DNA from: Motacilla alba alba
Taxonomy: Eukaryota > Chordata > Aves > Passeriformes > Motacillidae
Assembly: GCF_015832195.1 (NCBI RefSeq)
Contig: NC_052028.1
Span: forward strand, 3,825,501 to 3,889,500
Direction of reading: 5' to 3'
DNA: 64,000 nucleotides
Positions within the stretch are counted from its first letter, which is position 1. The number at the start of each line of letters is the position of its first letter. Of this stretch, positions 52,047 through 63,103 are shown one piece after another. The notes under the pieces are model-generated. The model saw only the letters and a list, made by a program, of their open reading frames with translations, was not told the origin of the DNA and ran no database searches. A program made the position numbers and the translations under genes.

Positions 52047-52193
52047 TGGCTGTGTGGGCAGCCATTGCCAGTGTATTTATGTATTTATATATTCAAGGAA
52101 TGGATCTGGGATACAAAACCCCAGCGTTCTTAAAAAAAACCCCAACTTGTGGAACTAGAGCTGGATGTGTTTTCTCTCAAGTTTTTTTTCCCA
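52047..52193 (+). repeat. Diverged direct repeat, copy B
   Basis: Partner of 51285-51408, about 765 bp downstream. Relative to copy A it carries an extra AT-rich stretch (TATTTATGTATTTATATA, about 52075-52092) after GCCATTGCC, and CCCC after the A-run. No identifiable element lies between the copies, so a short LTR-pair arrangement is conceivable but unsupported. Confidence 0.8.
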
Positions 52194-53505
52194 AATGTGG
52201 TCCCTACTTCTTACCCTTTTGAGAAGTTAAGATGCAGTCTATGATTATTGCAGCTCTGTAATGATCATAGGGCACTGTAATTATTATGGGCTACAAGGGG
52301 TCAAAGTTTGAGTATAAACATAATGCAATTGGAAAAGTTATTTGTTTACAGCCAAGTATCATGAGAAGCATCTTAGATACATTGAAGGTAAACAAACAAA
52401 ACTGATCTCTGAGGTTAGCCTGCTGCTCAGAGTCATCATTTTTCCTTGGGATTGCCCCAGTTGTTTGGTAAATTCAATGTTCTTTAATGTAATTGGCTGA
52501 ATTGGAAAGTTGAGAAATGTGAAACTAGAAAGATGTTGATGTTCTTGACAAAATGGATGATATAAACTCCAAGGCTGAGGCCAGCTCAGATAGCAAGCCT
52601 GCTCACGTAATTAAAATTGGTTGGACTTGCAGGCAGTTCTTTGGTTGTTTTACAGGTCAGCATCAAATATCAGGTTCTGTTTTTTTAGCTTCTTCCTTGC
52701 AGGAGCATAAACACCTCACTCTCACCATTTCAAGAATTTTTGGAGCAAAAGTGTCTCTTTAAATCTTTTGAATGTATGCACCTGCTCCAGCCACAATGTG
52801 AGCACCTGACTCAGGTGTCTTCAAATCCTAGCAGAGAGGTAACAGTGGAGGGGTTTGAAATCCAGAATGAGCAGAACTAAATAATCACCAGCTTCAGATT
52901 CTGATGGAAAAGACACCATCTGTCCTTTCCTTGCAGAACATTGCAGCTATCAGAAGCAAGCTTGATTATCCTTGCAGAGGGGCTCCAGCAGGGAGAGATC
53001 TGGAGCTCTGAAATTATAAATGTTCCTGATTAACAGGTGGCCCCCAACATTTGACATTGCTGTTGATCAGAGGGTGCATTGCCCATGTTGTGTCCCAGAC
53101 CACCAGGTGCTAGAGAAAGGAGGTAAAACCAACAGAAATGTATCATTTTTTGCTTTCAGTGGTGGCAATAACCTCACTAAATAAATATTGTGAGAAACCA
53201 GACACCAGTACTTTTCTGCGTGAAGACTTAAAATTTCCTTGCTTCAGCTCAGAATTAATAAGTAATTCTCAGTCTGTTAAAAAAATAATTCCTTCATGTG
53301 GTGGTGGTCCAAGTCTCTCTGAAGATCTGTATTTCAGTCACTGATGAATTTCCATTGTTCATGAGCATTGCTCATTTTCAGGCTCAAGGCACAAAAGATC
53401 TCCTTCAGAAAATGGCCAGTGGTGGTGGGAGAACTAAGTTGTTCCCTCAGGAGTGCCTTGGCTGTGGGAGGTCTGTGGAGCAGCACAGCTGATGGGGACA
53501 GCGCT
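52194..53505. other. Non-coding unique DNA, no gene seen
   Basis: No gene and no recognisable repeat were seen. Frames are below 80 codons. Confidence 0.7.
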
Positions 53506-53527
53506 GCACTGGAAGTGCACTGGAAGT
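53506..53527 (+). repeat. 11-bp tandem doublet
   Basis: GCACTGGAAGT is repeated twice in perfect tandem. It is a small replication-slippage duplication. Confidence 0.9.
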
Positions 53528-53646
53528 GACCCCAGGAGCTGGCAGCTTTCAGGGTTTTATGTATTTGTCATCTCTGCTCCGTGTGTCCTACAGAGCTGGG
53601 CGCAGGCAAGGGCTGCCCCAACTGCTCATGCAAATTTCCCAGTAAA

Positions 53647-53672
53647 GAATGAAGGAATGAATGAATGAATAA
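53647..53672 (+). repeat. GAAT microsatellite
   Basis: A short tetranucleotide run, AATGAAGGAATGAATGAATG continuing to GAATAATG, with about four clean GAAT units. Likely length-variable. Confidence 0.9.
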
Positions 53673-53770
53673 TGGTGCAATCATTTGGCTTTCCTGGGAA
53701 AAGCAATAAAATGGATGGAGAGGCATGGATTATGTGTGTTTGCATTAAAAAGGAAAACAATTTTTTGAAA

Positions 53771-53800
53771 CCTGAAAGTGTGTTTCCTGAAAGTGTGCTG
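53771..53800 (+). repeat. 15-bp tandem doublet
   Basis: CCTGAAAGTGTGTTT is followed directly by CCTGAAAGTGTGCTG, 13 of 15 identical. Confidence 0.9.
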
Positions 53801-53879
53801 ACCTGTAAACTGCTTGATTTGTACTGCCTCCTGATGCTCCCTGAATCTCCAGTGAGATGAGAGTGACATGAAAAATTAG

Positions 53880-54620
53880 AACAGACTAATGGGCATTATT
53901 TTCCTATTGTATTATTAGTGTCTGTTAGTTTTTATTGTAAGATGTGTTTCATTTATGGAATTCATTGTTTGTCTTCAAATAATTTCTCTATGGGTAAAAT
54001 GTGTCATAATTAATATCACTATTGGAACACTCGTTTGATATATCCAGTTAAACCAAACAATTACTAGAGGACTATTTGTAAATTATAGTAGTGGCAGAAA
54101 AATCAATTAGATGCTTGTTGCAAAAATCATTACATTGATTGCATTTTATTTTTTCTTTCTTTTGCTTAATGCAGAATGGGAATGACAAGAAAATCAACCT
54201 ACCCCTTTAATAGTTTTCTGTAAGACTAGCAATTATACTTGTTACTGAATTTATGATCTCATTCACAATTTCATTATTTTACATTTCAGTACACACAGCC
54301 AAATGCGATAGCTATGAGGATTGTGAGTTTCTGGTTGTGGATTTCTAGTATGTTGCTGCATTCAAATTATTTTAATTATTCATTCTGAAATGGTGAGTGT
54401 TTCCAAGTCTTGGTAGCTATTAAGAGGGGAAAAATAGAGCTACTTCATAATTCAGTCAAATAATATCAGATATTTTAGCATCTCAAAAGAGTTTGAAAGA
54501 AAACTGAAATGCAGTTTAATCATATTTATTATATATAAAATATATATGATATTTATGAAATAAAATTATAAATAAATTTATAATAGTATGGCAATAACCA
54601 CAAACTCCTGAATTTCATAG
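53880..54620. other. AT-rich block with TATA-type repeat core
   Basis: No gene was seen. The segment 54515-54590 is almost purely A/T, with TATATAAAATATATATG and ATAAATAAATTTATAA runs, which makes it an easily unwound, hairpin-prone region. The preceding 200 bp are rich in ATTA/TAAT cores and could be regulatory, but nothing proves it. Confidence 0.6.
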
Positions 54621-56619
54621 AACCATAGCATGATTTCTTCCTTTTCCTCCTCCTTGGTCTTAGTGTAGAATTGTGTGTGTTTCTGAATGACTGAGAAGGA
54701 TCTAGAATTCACCAGGGAATTCTGCCATTCCTGATGGCACTGAAATCTCTTAGCTACATGATGGATATTTCTTTTTCACAGGGATGGCCAGAGATAACAG
54801 ATCTGGGGTTTCTACTCCTTATTTAACCATATGAAGGGGTTAAGTAGACCCAAATTAGTGCTAATTGAGCTCTTATTGCTATACCAACTGTTCTCCATCC
54901 CAAATTGCTTCAGATCTGGCACCTGAAGACTCACATGAGCTGCTTTTCCTCTCCTCTGCAGAAGACAGATAACAGCAAAGCTCTGTGAGTAGCGTAGCAT
55001 AATAAATACTGTCAGATGGTATGTGAAAAATCAGCTTCTGAATTTCACAACAAAACCAGATTAATCTTCAGGTAGGTGAGCTGTGGACTCCAGAGTGCCC
55101 AGATTGTGCACTCTCCATCCTCAGAGGGTTTGAAGACCACACAGGACAAAGCCACAAGCAGCTATGTCTGACCTTGGAGCTGGCCCTGTTTTACACAAGG
55201 GACAATCCAGGCTTCCCTTCCATCCTGGATTGCCCTGGGGCTGTAGGGCCCTGGGTGATGAGTGGGAGGAGAAACAAACCTAATTTCTGCTGGTTTTGGA
55301 TGCAGTTGGGAACAAGACACTGCTGTGGAAACCCAGACATTTTTTCTGGCATAAGTATTTTACTGATCCAAAATATTTTTTCCCATCTATTCCTTTTAAT
55401 TTAGTGTTATTTCTGTCCCTGTGAATACACTTAGTTGAAAGTCGTGCAATTAAACTGAGTCATCCACATTAGTCACTCCATTTTTATCGTATGAAGAGAT
55501 TTCCTTACATTTTCCTTTGCTGGCTTTGTTGTGACCCTCCTGAAATGACACATTTTCATTTGGAGAGAAACAGAAATGGCCAGTGAATCTGGGTTTGCAA
55601 TGTGCTGGGATTTCAATTAGTTTCTGAACTAATTAATTTCTGAACTCAGAAACTGATTTCCAAAGCAATCCTTCTCAGGCAAGATTACTGTCTTGCCTTC
55701 TCAGTGCATTTGGCTTTCATTATGAAATACAACTTTTTAATCCAAACCTAGTAGGATGATAACTTTTTTTTTGGAGTAGGCTTCCAATCCATCTTTCACT
55801 TTTTCCGTAAGCTGTCTCCATCTGTTTTGGGAGATGTTGTTTAAAGAAGGAGTCCAGTGCCCGATGGTTATCTGCTCTGACTGAGTCAGGGTAAGGAATG
55901 CACAGGCAGGAGCACTGCTCTGGAATTACAGCACTGGAATGGCATCTCTGACCCTGTGCAAGCTGTGAACCTCACACCACGCTCCTTGTGTCACAGCAGC
56001 CACTTGGAATTCCAGCAGGTACCTAATTCTGTGATTAATTGTGCAGGGAGGCAAATAACTGCAGGCAAATAACTGAAGAATTTCTTTCTTTGTTTGTACA
56101 CTCATCATTTCCAGTGGGATTTAATGGAGAGATGTGAGAATTTGTGATACTCAGGCCACATTCCTGTGTTAATGAGTCACCTTGAATGCTTTTGCCGTAA
56201 TTGCACTTGCACCATATTTTGTTATTCAGCATGCTGCAGTCTGGTACAATAGGCAGTAAAATCAAGTTTTGAAAAAGAAATGGGTAGAATTAGTGATTTA
56301 AAATGAAATTTCAATAGACTTCTGGTTGGGTTTGGTTGGTGGGGATTTGCCTTGTTTTCTTTTGTTCATTTTTGCTCGGGGTGACGGCGACAGTTGTGCA
56401 GAAAATACAATTTGAGTTTAGTGGTGTTCAGATGGCTCCAAGAGCTGGGTGTTACTCCAGCAGCAAGGTTCAGTGATAGCATTGCCACTGCTGATATCAA
56501 TATCACCTTGGAACGCAGCCAGCCCCAGGGGGGAGACCTTTCAGCTTGGTTAGGCTGAACCATTCCGTAGTTTAGATGTTAATATTTCTGGCCACCTCTG
56601 AACCGTGGTGCAATGCTCA
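54621..56619. other. Non-coding unique DNA, no gene seen
   Basis: No gene was seen. A 14-bp tandem doublet of GGCAAATAACTGCA lies at 56050-56076. A TTTCTGAACT-type direct and inverted repeat cluster lies at about 55620-55660. Confidence 0.7.
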
Positions 56620-56880
56620 TTGGAGAATACAGTTTAATAGAGCATAACAGTATCAGTGATCATGCACTGTTTATCCTGCAGGAGTGAATGATCGTTCAGT
56701 GTTTAATACAGAATGTTGTGCATCTGAATTTTTACTTAAATAGCATCAGTGTTTGTTCTCCTACCCTGGTAATTGGAGAATCCTTGCATTAAATGATCAG
56801 TTTCAGCAAATATTTATAATTCGATGAAAGACTAATTTCATTTGCTTGCATTTAATGGAAATGATGATTTGTTTCATAGG
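56620..56880. promoter_or_regulatory. Candidate conserved AT-rich non-coding element
   Basis: A block dense in homeodomain and POU-like words: TGCATTAAATGATCAG, TTTGCTTGCATTTAATGG, TATAATTCGATG, and a near-inverted pair GTGATCATGCAC / GAATGATCGTTC. It has no simple repeat, no transposon signature and no open frame of note. Enhancers near developmental genes often look like this, but cross-species conservation has not been tested. Confidence 0.25.
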
Positions 56881-58619
56881 TTCTGCCATGAAATAGGACT
56901 GGGGGCCTTGGTTCTGGGAGGTGCAGAGGGAGTCAGGCAAGCATGAGGACTGCTGTCTTCATTTGTGTTTTCCTTTTATATCATTTTGTAGGTGAGCATT
57001 AGTAATCCTCTTTAAACTGGCAAAAAGAAGTATTTCAGATGTTTTTCCAAGCTGGGCAAACTGTGTGGTGCTGTTGGATGCATCTGGACAGGGACAGAGC
57101 CTGCCCATAGCGTGCTTTCCCCAGAAATCCCTGTTGTGTAGCTTGCTTTAAGTTTCTGTTAATGTCATCTCGTTTACATTAACAGTGGATGTATTCAATT
57201 CCTTTAGCTCTCTGGATGAATTTCCTTGGATAGAGCCATGAATTTTTTGGGATGGAGCCTGTGTGGCCTATTCCACTGAGCACGAGGTTTATCAGAGGCA
57301 ATTAGAGCTGTGCTAAGAGGATCTGGGTGCAGTAGCTCAGCTGATCACCCCGGAGCTCTCCCGGTGTGTGAGAGCCTTTCCTGAGCGTGCCCATAAATAT
57401 TTCTGTGCAGATGTAAGTGTCTCCTGTGTGTCACGTTGGGAGCAAGGTACAGATGTCTGGTGGATCAGTTTGCTTTGTAGCCCCTCTGACTCTTTCACCA
57501 GATGACTGGGAGCCTGCTCTCAAAGCCGTGGTGAACACACAGACCAGGGGGAAGCCACTTGCTGAGTGCCTTACATCAATAGAAACAAATGTATTTTTGG
57601 TTACTTACAAATGTGTGACTGCTTGAAGAATGAATTTCCAAGGAAAGGGAAGTTGGAATATAAGGATAATGGGTTATGCAGGCTTCTGGCTGGAGACCTT
57701 CAGGGTTTGTTTTATGTGTGTCTTGTTTGCATTCAAGTGCAATGAGAAGAGTACAGAGCTTTTTTTTTTGCTGGACTGTGGTGTTAAGCGTTCACTGAAA
57801 ATGAATCTCAGGAACACTTTTTCACTGCAATAACATCAAATCTATTCAAGAGCTCTTTAAATATTAAAAAGAAGTTCTGGATTAAAGCAGAACCAAAGGT
57901 ATACAGAAAATACGGCAGGATTCTTTTCTTGAATATCTTTTATCCTGGATTTGTTCCACAATGATTGCTTTAGAAATAAATTTCAGCAATAAATATATGC
58001 ATGTTGTACATGGTGAAAATACAATGAGCTGAAATGGAAGGGTGCAAGTTGAGCAAGTAACCATCTTAGAATTATTCAATTTGAGGAGCAAATAGTCTAC
58101 ACAGGGATGCTTTTGTGGCTGGGACTGGTTGTTTTAACGTTGGTGATGTGAAGAGTTGCCAAATGTGTTGTTTGTGATTCCCATGCCTTCCCCACGCAGA
58201 GTCTAAAGAGAAACAGAAACCCCCAAAGTAAATAAGAGCCGGGTTTGCACAGAAACAGTTGTGCAGCTCAGCACTGTGCATCATCAGCCAGGCAGGACGG
58301 AGCCAAGAACAGCATTTTGTAGCAGATGCTGTGAAAATCAATTGTTTTAAGTGGAGATAGCTATTTAAACATCTTATTATAGAATGGGGTAATTGCAATA
58401 GATCACCAGATAAAATAATAAAAAAAAATTCTCTGTTAATGGTGTTGCCCTCAATCTAATAACGAACAGACAGCACACTCTGTTGGTGAGACCAAGCTGT
58501 CTGCAATTTTTCCAGGCATAAAGATGGTACATCACAGCTCTTCTGCATGAAAACATGCAAAGTGCTGAGCTTAAGTGCCTGATAGGAATAATTTTATAAG
58601 TCTCTGTTAGAGGAAGAAA
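56881..58619. other. Non-coding unique DNA, no gene seen
   Basis: No gene was seen. A poly-T run lies at 57761-57769. Two minus-strand frames at 58072-58625 (108 and 82 codons) have no recognisable domain. Confidence 0.7.
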
Positions 58620-58860
58620 ACACAAGCAGTCTAACAGAGGGAATAAAGCAATAAAGGTATTGGATACGGTACCTGTGATCTTTGTGAAATATTTGTCCTC
58701 CTAGGTGACAGAAGCATCACAGAGCCCATACAGAAACATTTCTAGCCACGGCACTCAGAAACAACTTCTTGTTATTTTGGCTTTGTCACAATGTGGCCCT
58801 TTCATGCAATTCAATTATACAATTAAATTTTATGCAATGAAGGGAATGAAAGGGAGGATG
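58620..58860. promoter_or_regulatory. Candidate conserved non-coding element
   Basis: A unique, non-repetitive stretch with GGATACGGTACC, TTTGTGAAATATTTGTCC and an ATGCAATTCAATTATACAATT homeodomain-rich run. It is listed because its word content differs from the surrounding simple AT sequence. Function is unproven. Confidence 0.18.
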
Positions 58861-59143
58861 AGGGAAAGTGCCTTTTTCTCCTAGAATTTTTTAGGAATCC
58901 CTGTCTTTGCAAATAATTTCATGGAGTCTAAAGTCAGACTAAACAGTGTATTAGAAATGTATCATTGTATGGAAGATTGCTTCTGCCGTGGTAAACAGAG
59001 CAGGGATAGAGTTGCTCTTTGTTTGATGTGATTTCTAACCTCACACAGTACATTTAATTCTTCCCAGAACGTACCAGTGCGAGCAGGGCTCTTTTGAAGG
59101 TTTCCCTCAATGCCTGTACCCAAATTGCTGAGCGGTTACCAGG

Positions 59144-59157
59144 CACACACACACACA
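59144..59157 (+). repeat. CA dinucleotide microsatellite (7 units)
   Basis: Seven perfect CA repeats. Short but typical of vertebrate DNA, and possibly polymorphic. Confidence 0.9.
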
Positions 59158-59744
59158 GATACACAGGCAGAGGCACCACAGGCCTGCTGCTGCTGCTCTC
59201 TGAACCAAGAGAAACATTCATCCTGCTTTTCTCCCCTGCCCAGCACTCCAGAGCACAGCCTGCTTTTATTAGAGGGTGTCAGTCCTCTCCCTCCTCCTCC
59301 CTTCCCTTCTTGTTTTTCTGTGAGGTTCATGCACCATCAGAGACAGCCCTGATGGGAACAAGACCAGAAGCTGGATTTTGGGGAGCTCTGGGGGTTGGAC
59401 TGTAAAGGGAGGGGAAAAGAACAGAAGAAAAGGGGTTTTAATACAGCTAGGGAACAGGATCTTGGGTAGCAGTTTGGTGGAGAGTTAAAAGATCAGACAA
59501 TAAATTTACTTAACAGAGACTAATCTACTGGGACTGAACTTCATATCCTGTTTTGGGATAATATATTTCCTTCTGTGCTCTGGAATGAATCTGTCATCTC
59601 AAGTCTAATAATGAGAGGCAGAGGATTTTTAATCTCTGACCCCCTTCCATATAATTTAATAAAGGCTAGTTTCTTTATTTTATTTGGAAGCTAACTTATT
59701 AAACTTCTTCTTAACTGCTCCTCTGAAAAACACAATTCAGGATT

Positions 59745-60010
59745 TTGTTTTTTCAGGTTTTTAAAAATGAAATTGGGGTTTTCTTTAACGGAGAACAACG
59801 ACGTGCTTGCAAAATATTTGTTACGGGCCTGGATTCAGAGCATGTTTGTCTCAGCATCTCTGCTGAAATCAGGGATGGGAAGCAGAGTCAGGCACACTGT
59901 TTGCACATTCTTGGCTCCACATCCTCACCGGATTCCATCCCACTGGGGCAGGCAGGGACGGGAGACCCAAAGCTGGCTGGGACTTTGTGCAGCAGCGAGC
60001 GATCGCTGTG
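59745..60010 (+). other. CpG-retaining segment with a weak exon-like start
   Basis: About nine CpGs lie between 59788 and 60006, dense for this window, including the 10-bp palindrome AGCGATCGCT at 59998-60007. A polypyrimidine tract ending TTTTTTCAG precedes an open plus-strand frame (to 60053, about 100 codons from the tract) with no recognisable domain. No good GT donor was found within the frame. It could be a decayed CpG-rich insertion, a constrained element or, less likely, part of an unrecognised exon. Confidence 0.3.
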
Positions 60011-60398
60011 TGGGAAGCTGAGCTTCAAATGTGGTAACCACATGCATAAATAGCTACAAAATCCCAATGCTCCCCCTCCAAAGCTGCTCCTGGTGTGCCA
60101 GTGGCTGCCACTGCTGTGGAGGTGCCACACCACTGACCTGACACAGAAGCTTTGCCAAGCCCCTCGGTCCTCTGCAATTTGTTAGGAAAAGCTCTCCTCA
60201 CCCTCAGGCAGCCCCCAAACATGCTGAGATTATAAATCACTCCGTGGGCCTGCTGAAAGCTCTTGCTCCCAAGGAATGTGGTGGCAGGTCACGCCGAGAT
60301 CTCTCTTCTTGCTCTGCCTGATGAAGGAAGAGTCAGTAAAATCCAGCGAGGAACAAGGCTGCCTTCCCACTGCACAGTTAGAAATACACTACAAAAGG
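60011..60398. other. Non-coding DNA, no gene seen
   Basis: No gene was seen. It is slightly GC-richer than its surroundings and has overlapping short frames on both strands only. Confidence 0.65.
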
Positions 60399-60413
60399 AA
60401 AAAAAAAAAAAAA
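60399..60413 (+). repeat. Poly-A run (15 A)
   Basis: Fifteen consecutive A. It could be an old retrocopy tail, but no retrocopy body was recognised upstream. Confidence 0.9.
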
Positions 60414-62388
60414 TGAAGCCCTTTCCTTAAAGGTTTGTCTGCAATTTAAGTCACTTAAATTAAGGGCTGGTGTCCCCTCATGGCTTCTGTGCCAAGGCTG
60501 TCTCTGGCACCAGTCAGGCCCTTCTCACCACAGCCATGTACATGTGAGATTCAAGACACTTCTGAAATCTTGCTTCTCACAGAAGCCTGTTTACCATGGA
60601 CTTTCTATGAAAAGCCTTTTCATATAACTTATTTCAGCTTCTGAGTTTTTACTTTATCTTAATTTTTTTTTTCCTCTTACAAAAGGACCAAGCATGACAG
60701 GGAGGAATTTCATATTTGCCACAGAGAATTCTAGAGGCTGAATTAGAAAGGAGAGTGCAGGCCATGCAAAAAAATTTCTTAGATTTCTAAATAAAAGTGT
60801 AGTCTTGACAGTGATTAAGAACTTATTTTCACACTACCCAGAAATTCCAGTCTAAGCAGGCAGCTCTTGAAACTCAGGGCTGAAGTTGTTCCTTTCCTTT
60901 TAATCTTGCAGGTTGTCGTGTCCTGTGTTCAATTCACGTTCTGAACACCTTTGATTTGCAAATGCTGCTGAGGTATGGGGGCTCGACCACCTTGCAGAGT
61001 GATTGCACATTCCTGTGTTATTCAGCCCCTGCCAAAAAAGAGCTTTAAAAAACGTAGATACAGCTAATCCAGCGTGTTCTTCTGAGAGTTTGTGTTCCTT
61101 GCATTAACATAGAGGACAGCCCTTTGCTTTTGAGCGCTGAAATTCAGAATTTAGCAAATTCAGATGCTGGAGTCTCTTGGTGAAGAGAATGATGGGTTTG
61201 CAACAACTGAAGTGGAGCTGTGCTTCTTGATATTTCCCACTCAGTCCTAGTGTTGGGGACATGTGAACTAATGTGGCTCTTCTGCAACTTTCCAGGTGAC
61301 TTTTTGTGGATGGTGTAGGATTAGTAAATTTAAAAAATCTTGAATTTAAAAATAGGATCAATTTAGGGATGGCAGTCCTCTAGGGATGGCAATTAAAATG
61401 GGAATATTTTGTTATAATCTCTGGTTTCCATAGTAACAGCAAGTTATAGACTCATCAGATTCCTGGTCTCTCTTGTATCCCACTGTTACCTTGTTGTTGA
61501 ACAGCTTTCCTCTTCAGAGCAAAACCCAATAACTCTTATTTTCCACTAGCTGTGACAGGTCCAGTAATTAGAACAGTAAATTTTGTCCAGTAAACAGGGT
61601 ATGTACCTAGCTGTGCTAATGTGGTTTTACAGCAGAAGAAAAATGGTGGCAGTGGCAGCTTTAGAACTGATACGAGTATTTTTGTGTAATTTAAACAGCA
61701 GTTATGGAAAAAAATTAATAGTTTTGCTTCACCTTGATAAATGACATATTATGCATGCCTCCATAGTACTTTGTCTTTAGAGACAATTATTAAAATGTTT
61801 TCTATACAAAGGACATTTGCTCTTTCATTTTGATTTTAAGTGGAAGAAAAAAACCAGATAGATGAGAATTGACTATCCATGAGTGGTAATGGGGACAAAA
61901 GTGCAGATTGAAAGACAAATGGTGTTTTTTCCTTGGGAAAGGTGATTTTCTGTAGCATAGAGACAAGAACCCAGGACTAGAACATCTGGAATGTTTGGCA
62001 TATCCCCATTAATCTTGAAAGTCTATCTTGTGACTTCTGTGGATTTACATTTTCCCTCCTTTTTAGCACTCTGAGTCATTAGATTGTCTGCTTCATTTTA
62101 CACATTAGTACATCACACTCCATAAATCCAGACAGAAACTGCTATTCTCCTGAATGTGGCTGTTTTTTCTGCATTTGCTGTCTGTGTGCATTCATATCCT
62201 ATTTTTTTCCTCACTTTTTTGAAAGTTCCAAGCTTAGCTGTTTGCTTAGTGACAAAGACCTAAATCCACATCAGTGACCTCAGGGGGGTCTGATGCTTCA
62301 TTCAAAGCAGGCAGAATTTCAAATCACATTTATGATGAATTCTCTCAACTGTTGCTGGACGGAAAGCTTTTCACACACTCTCTCTCTT
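60414..62388. other. Non-coding unique DNA, no gene seen
   Basis: No gene was seen. An AGGGATGGCA duplication lies at about 61365-61390. Frames are below 90 codons. Confidence 0.7.
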
Positions 62389-62430
62389 AAAAAAAAAAAA
62401 AAAATAAAAAAGAATAAAGAAAGGGAAAAC
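62389..62430 (+). repeat. Poly-A and A-rich tail-like tract
   Basis: Sixteen consecutive A at 62389-62404, then an A-rich AATAAAAAAGAATAAAGAAA segment. It resembles a decayed retrotransposition tail, but the upstream sequence is not recognisable as a gene copy. Confidence 0.85.
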
Positions 62431-63078
62431 AAATGTCCCCAGGGGAATGGGAAGCACGGCACCCTGTTTCACCTCTGCAGGGTGTCTCTCCAGGTTGGGT
62501 CTAAGAGGATTTTAACTGGGCTCCTGGGGCAGGTGCTCATATGGTTTGTGCTTGTTCTATGAGTAAATAAATTACTTCAGTCTCCAGGACTATCTCCAGG
62601 GCCTTTCAACAACACAATAAACTCTTATTATCCAGACAAAATCGAAACTTATTTCTAGTAGAAAAAGCAGGTCTTTTGTTTCCTTTTTTTGTTTTCTTTC
62701 TCAGATTCTTTTGAGACAAAAGAAGCTAGGCAAAATTGCCTAAAATATTAAGACCTTCAAGCAGACTTTGTTCAGCTCCCTGGCTTGGTCTTCTGGAATT
62801 AACTGGGTAGCACGTGGGGCTTTTTTCATAGGGAAAAAATTGTGTGTGACTCAGCATTCCTGGTGTACCCTACAAATGCTATGGAGGGCTAAAAAAATGT
62901 CATTTTCAGTGTATTTTAATCATCTGGAATGTCATCTTAGCATCAAGTAGACTTGAGTGATTCTGTAGCAGGAGAGGAGAGCCAAATGATTTCTGCTTTC
63001 TGATTTTCCCCTGCCTAGGGAGGAGGAGAAGCCAGGGGAGGCTGATGGCTGCCTGGTGCTGGATGTCATATCTGTCAT
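62431..63078. other. Non-coding unique DNA, no gene seen
   Basis: No gene was seen and nothing was recognised. Confidence 0.7.
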
Positions 63079-63103
63079 CAGTGACATCTGACAGATGTCA
63101 CTG
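63079..63103. promoter_or_regulatory. 25-bp perfect palindrome with paired E-boxes
   Basis: Arm CAGTGACATCTG (63079-63090), one central A, and the exact reverse-complement arm CAGATGTCACTG (63092-63103). The arms hold divergent E-boxes CATCTG (63085-63090) and CAGATG (63092-63097), the type preferred by neurogenic bHLH factors, and a TGACAG core (63089-63094), the type bound by MEIS/TGIF homeodomains. Another CTGTCA lies just upstream at 63072-63077. Binding-site meaning is inferred from general motif knowledge. A perfect 12-bp-arm dyad is visible directly. Confidence 0.55.
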
